Below are positions 7,134-8,351 of a stretch of 8,351 bases of DNA, one piece after another. The notes under the pieces were generated by a model. That model was not told where the DNA came from, did no database searches, and was given only the letters and a program-made list of their open reading frames with translations. A program made the position numbers and the translations under genes. The stretch spans positions 1 through 8,351 of the forward strand of contig DAOUBS010000068.1 of the NCBI GenBank assembly GCA_034432435.1, given 5' to 3'. Origin of the DNA: JANWYT01 sp034432435. GTDB lineage: Bacteria > Chloroflexota > Anaerolineae > Aggregatilineales > Phototrophicaceae. The first letter of the stretch is position 1; each line of letters opens with the position of its first letter.

Positions 7134-7172
7134 CTGTTCAAAGGTTATCGACCTGTTTAAAAGGTTATCGAC
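7134..7172 (-). repeat. Two tandem copies of a 20-bp unit
   Basis: On the minus strand, GTCGATAACCTTTTAAACAG is followed at once by a 19-base copy, GTCGATAACCTTTGAACAG. The shared core GTCGATAACCTTT recurs with a 20-bp period (two helical turns). The repeats lie between the response regulator stop and its terminator. A partial third copy in the opposite orientation (TTTAACCTTGAA, plus strand 7076-7087) lies beyond the terminator. Function is unknown. Confidence 0.75.
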
Positions 7173-7180
7173 TTGACCCT

Positions 7181-8074
7181 CTAAGTCGCTCGGTCGCTCA
7201 AGCGATAGCCGATGCCGCGTACGTTCGTGATCACCTCCGCGCCGCGACCAGCCTCTTTGAGCTTGCGACGCAGATTGCTCACGTGCGGGCGGATGACCTC
7301 GCGCGCTTCGGCCTCGTCCACCGTGTAGCCGCGCACCTCGCGCACCAGCTCATGACAGGGAACCACACGCCCACGGTGCGCCGCCAGATACAGCAGCAGG
7401 TCAAACTCAGTCGGCGTGAGGTCAATCGGCTGGTCGTCAATCGCCACTTGATAGCGTCCGGGGTACACAATCAGCGGGCCAAGCTGCATCTGGTTGCCGA
7501 CCACCTCGCCATCACGCGCGCGGTTGATAATCTCCATCTCGCTGGTTTCATCCATGTGGATAGAAGCCTCACTCTCAGCAGCTTCATTGGCGACATTCAA
7601 GACGTTCGCCCGCTCGGCCGCAGTCAGCTCCACCACGTCATTTCGGATGGTCTCGAGCAAGCGCCGCCGCCGCTTCAGGCTGCGGGCGCGCTCGACTCCT
7701 TTTGCGACGCTCACACGGATGTCTTGCATGCTGCTGGGCTTGATGATGTAGTCGTGCGCGCCCAACCGCAGCGCCTCAACCGCCGTGCCGAGGCTAGCAT
7801 ACCCCGTCATGAGGATCACTACAGCGTCTGGCTGGCGCTCTTTCACGCGGCGCAGCAGTTCAATCCCATCCATGCCGGGGGTCATCATGATGTCGGTGAG
7901 GATGACGTCATAATCTTGAGTCATCGCCAACTCTAACGCTTCCTCACCGCGAGAAGCATCGTGCACCACGTACCCCACCCGCTGCAAAGTCTTGCTCACT
8001 GAATAGCGGTTGGCTCCTTCATCATCGACTACCAGGATATATGGAGCGCCGTCCATACTTCTGTCCGTTTCCAT
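7181..8074 (-). CDS. Two-component response regulator, receiver + OmpR/PhoB-type winged helix
   Basis: A 297-residue phosphorylation-controlled transcription factor. The receiver domain (about 11-128) has the acidic pair D17-D18, phospho-acceptor D61, T90 and K112; its 'GYASLGTAVEALRLGAHDYIIKP' region (cut here: residues 91-113) resembles NtrC-class receivers. The DNA-binding domain (about 200-293) is a PhoB-like winged helix with LTPTEFDLLLYL (219-230), recognition-helix segment RPHVSNLRRKL (262-272) and wing VRGIGYRL (285-292). The linker of about 70 residues (130-198) is far longer than usual in OmpR-type proteins, and an extra Thr (T65) follows D61-IMM before the conserved Pro. The ATG at 8074 has AGGA ten bases upstream; an ATG six codons later is an alternative. 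No sensor kinase is adjacent. It has its own promoter and terminator, so it is probably monocistronic. Family is secure; target genes are unknown. Confidence 0.95.
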   Translation of the reverse strand: METDRSMDGAPYILVVDDEGANRYSVSKTLQRVGYVVHDASRGEEALELAMTQDYDVILTDIMMTPGMDGIELLRRVKERQPDAVVILMTGYASLGTAVEALRLGAHDYIIKPSSMQDIRVSVAKGVERARSLKRRRRLLETIRNDVVELTAAERANVLNVANEAAESEASIHMDETSEMEIINRARDGEVVGNQMQLGPLIVYPGRYQVAIDDQPIDLTPTEFDLLLYLAAHRGRVVPCHELVREVRGYTVDEAEAREVIRPHVSNLRRKLKEAGRGAEVITNVRGIGYRLSDRAT

Positions 8075-8111
8075 TGTCAGTCAATCCTGTAATTTCGGCA
8101 ATTTTTCCTTA

Positions 8112-8140
8112 ATAATACTTTCGTCTATGTATTTTGGCAA
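8112..8140 (-). promoter_or_regulatory. Predicted sigma70-type promoter of the response regulator gene
   Basis: The minus strand reads TTGCCA (8140-8135), 17 bases, then TATTAT (8117-8112). Each hexamer has five of six consensus bases and the spacing is optimal. Transcription should start near 8105, about 30 bases before the ATG at 8074. A weaker overlapping pair, TTGTCA (8154-8149) and TACATA (8131-8126), is also 17 bases apart. Confidence 0.7.
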
Positions 8141-8161
8141 GCATTACATGACAAATCTACT

Positions 8162-8351
8162 TCATTCATTGATGACAAGTATCAATGCTTCAGAGTTATG
8201 AGTTGAAGAGTTGAACGGGTGAGCCACAATTAGTTGAGGCAGCAGCACTGCGCCGATCTGATCGTTCACAACGATCAGCGGGATCACCTCCCGAACGTCT
8301 CGCGGGATCTTTTGGTCAACCATCCACTCGGCCAGCTTAACGCGGTGTCCG
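8162..8351 (-). CDS. tilS: tRNA(Ile)-lysidine synthetase, C-terminal end (runs off right edge)
   Basis: The last 62 codons of a gene entering from the right and ending in TGA at 8162. The visible segment starts GHRVKLAEWMVDQKIPRD and continues through VIPLIVVNDQIGAVL. This matches the TilS C-terminal domain pattern, in which a basic 'K-L-x-x-W/F' helix is followed by a 'K-x-P-R-x-x-R-x-x-x-P-L' block and a short strand. TilS attaches lysine to C34 of tRNA-Ile(CAU) so that it decodes AUA; this domain binds the tRNA acceptor end. The catalytic N-terminal ATP-pyrophosphatase domain lies outside the window. The last 20 or so residues (AHPFNSS... to VINE) do not match the usual TilS ending and are less GC-rich. 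The response regulator promoter begins 22 bases after the stop. The call depends on one short domain only. Confidence 0.75.
   Translation of the reverse strand, partial: GHRVKLAEWMVDQKIPRDVREVIPLIVVNDQIGAVLLPQLIVAHPFNSSTHNSEALILVINE
8167..8187. promoter_or_regulatory. 7-bp inverted repeat upstream of the response regulator promoter
   Basis: CATTGAT (8167-8173) and ATCAATG (8181-8187) form a perfect inverted repeat with a 7-base spacer. It is centred about 40 bases upstream of the predicted -35 and overlaps the last codons of tilS. It has no T-tract, so it is not an obvious terminator. The position suits an activator or autoregulatory site, but this is inference only. Confidence 0.4.

Noticed and set aside
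7134..7172. Possible CRISPR array or DnaA boxes in the 20-bp repeats (TTATCGAC resembles TTATCCACA)
   Set aside because: There are only two adjacent copies without spacers, so it is not CRISPR. The match to a DnaA box has two mismatches, and there is no AT-rich unwinding region or dnaA/dnaN neighbour.
6977..7936. Plus-strand open frame of 319 codons crossing the terminator and the response regulator
   Set aside because: It is antisense to a well-supported response regulator and crosses the intergenic hairpin; no domain signature and no good ribosome-binding site.
8010..8201. Small plus-strand open frame of 63 codons over the response regulator start and its promoter
   Set aside because: It overlaps the start of one gene, the end of tilS and the promoter on the other strand, and has no supporting motif.
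8193..8212. Three GAGTT pentamers at 7-8 base spacing
   Set aside because: They fall inside the tilS coding end, are very short, and are unevenly spaced; they could easily be chance.

Overview
This window is a moderately GC-rich (about 60 %) bacterial chromosomal segment in which every supported gene lies on the minus strand. The best guess for the organism is a Chloroflexota bacterium, probably Anaerolineae-like. This rests on protein style: a two-module Clp ATPase with an eroded first module, a CapA-like domain with a 'GLGNLFFDQ' ending fused behind a binding-protein-like domain, and a PMM/PGM beginning 'FRKYDIRG'. It is an inference, not a marker-gene assignment.

In the direction of transcription (right to left) the layout is as follows. 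The 3' end of tilS (tRNA-Ile lysidine synthetase C-terminal domain) enters from the right edge and stops at 8162. A good sigma70-type promoter (8112-8140) follows, with a 7-bp inverted repeat just upstream of it. It drives a gene for a response regulator with an OmpR/PhoB-type DNA-binding domain and an unusually long inter-domain linker (7181-8074). That gene is followed by two tandem 20-bp repeats and a rho-independent terminator (7096-7129).

Next is a two-gene set with an 11-bp overlap. The first gene encodes a large secreted three-part protein: an esterase-D-like alpha/beta hydrolase, a probable solute-binding-protein-like segment and a CapA-like domain (4855-7035, GTG start). The second encodes a secreted family 3 glycosidase of the NagZ type (3246-4865). 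Together they look like an envelope glycan or peptidoglycan processing pair.

After a 76-bp AT-rich gap comes a third set: a Clp/Hsp100-type ATPase (920-3169), an unrecognised 190-residue-class protein overlapping its end (349-945), and the N-terminal part of a phosphomannomutase/phosphoglucomutase (311 down to the left edge). Spacing suggests co-transcription of these three, but their functional link is unknown.

The most notable observation is the Clp ATPase. Its first AAA+ module keeps a P-loop lysine but has lost the Walker B Asp-Glu, both arginine fingers, the pore-loop aromatic and the VIGR box. Its second module appears fully intact. It also lacks a coiled-coil middle domain and a recognisable ClpP-docking loop. 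No mobile elements, CRISPR arrays, rRNA or tRNA genes were seen, and no stretch above 300 bases is without a gene.
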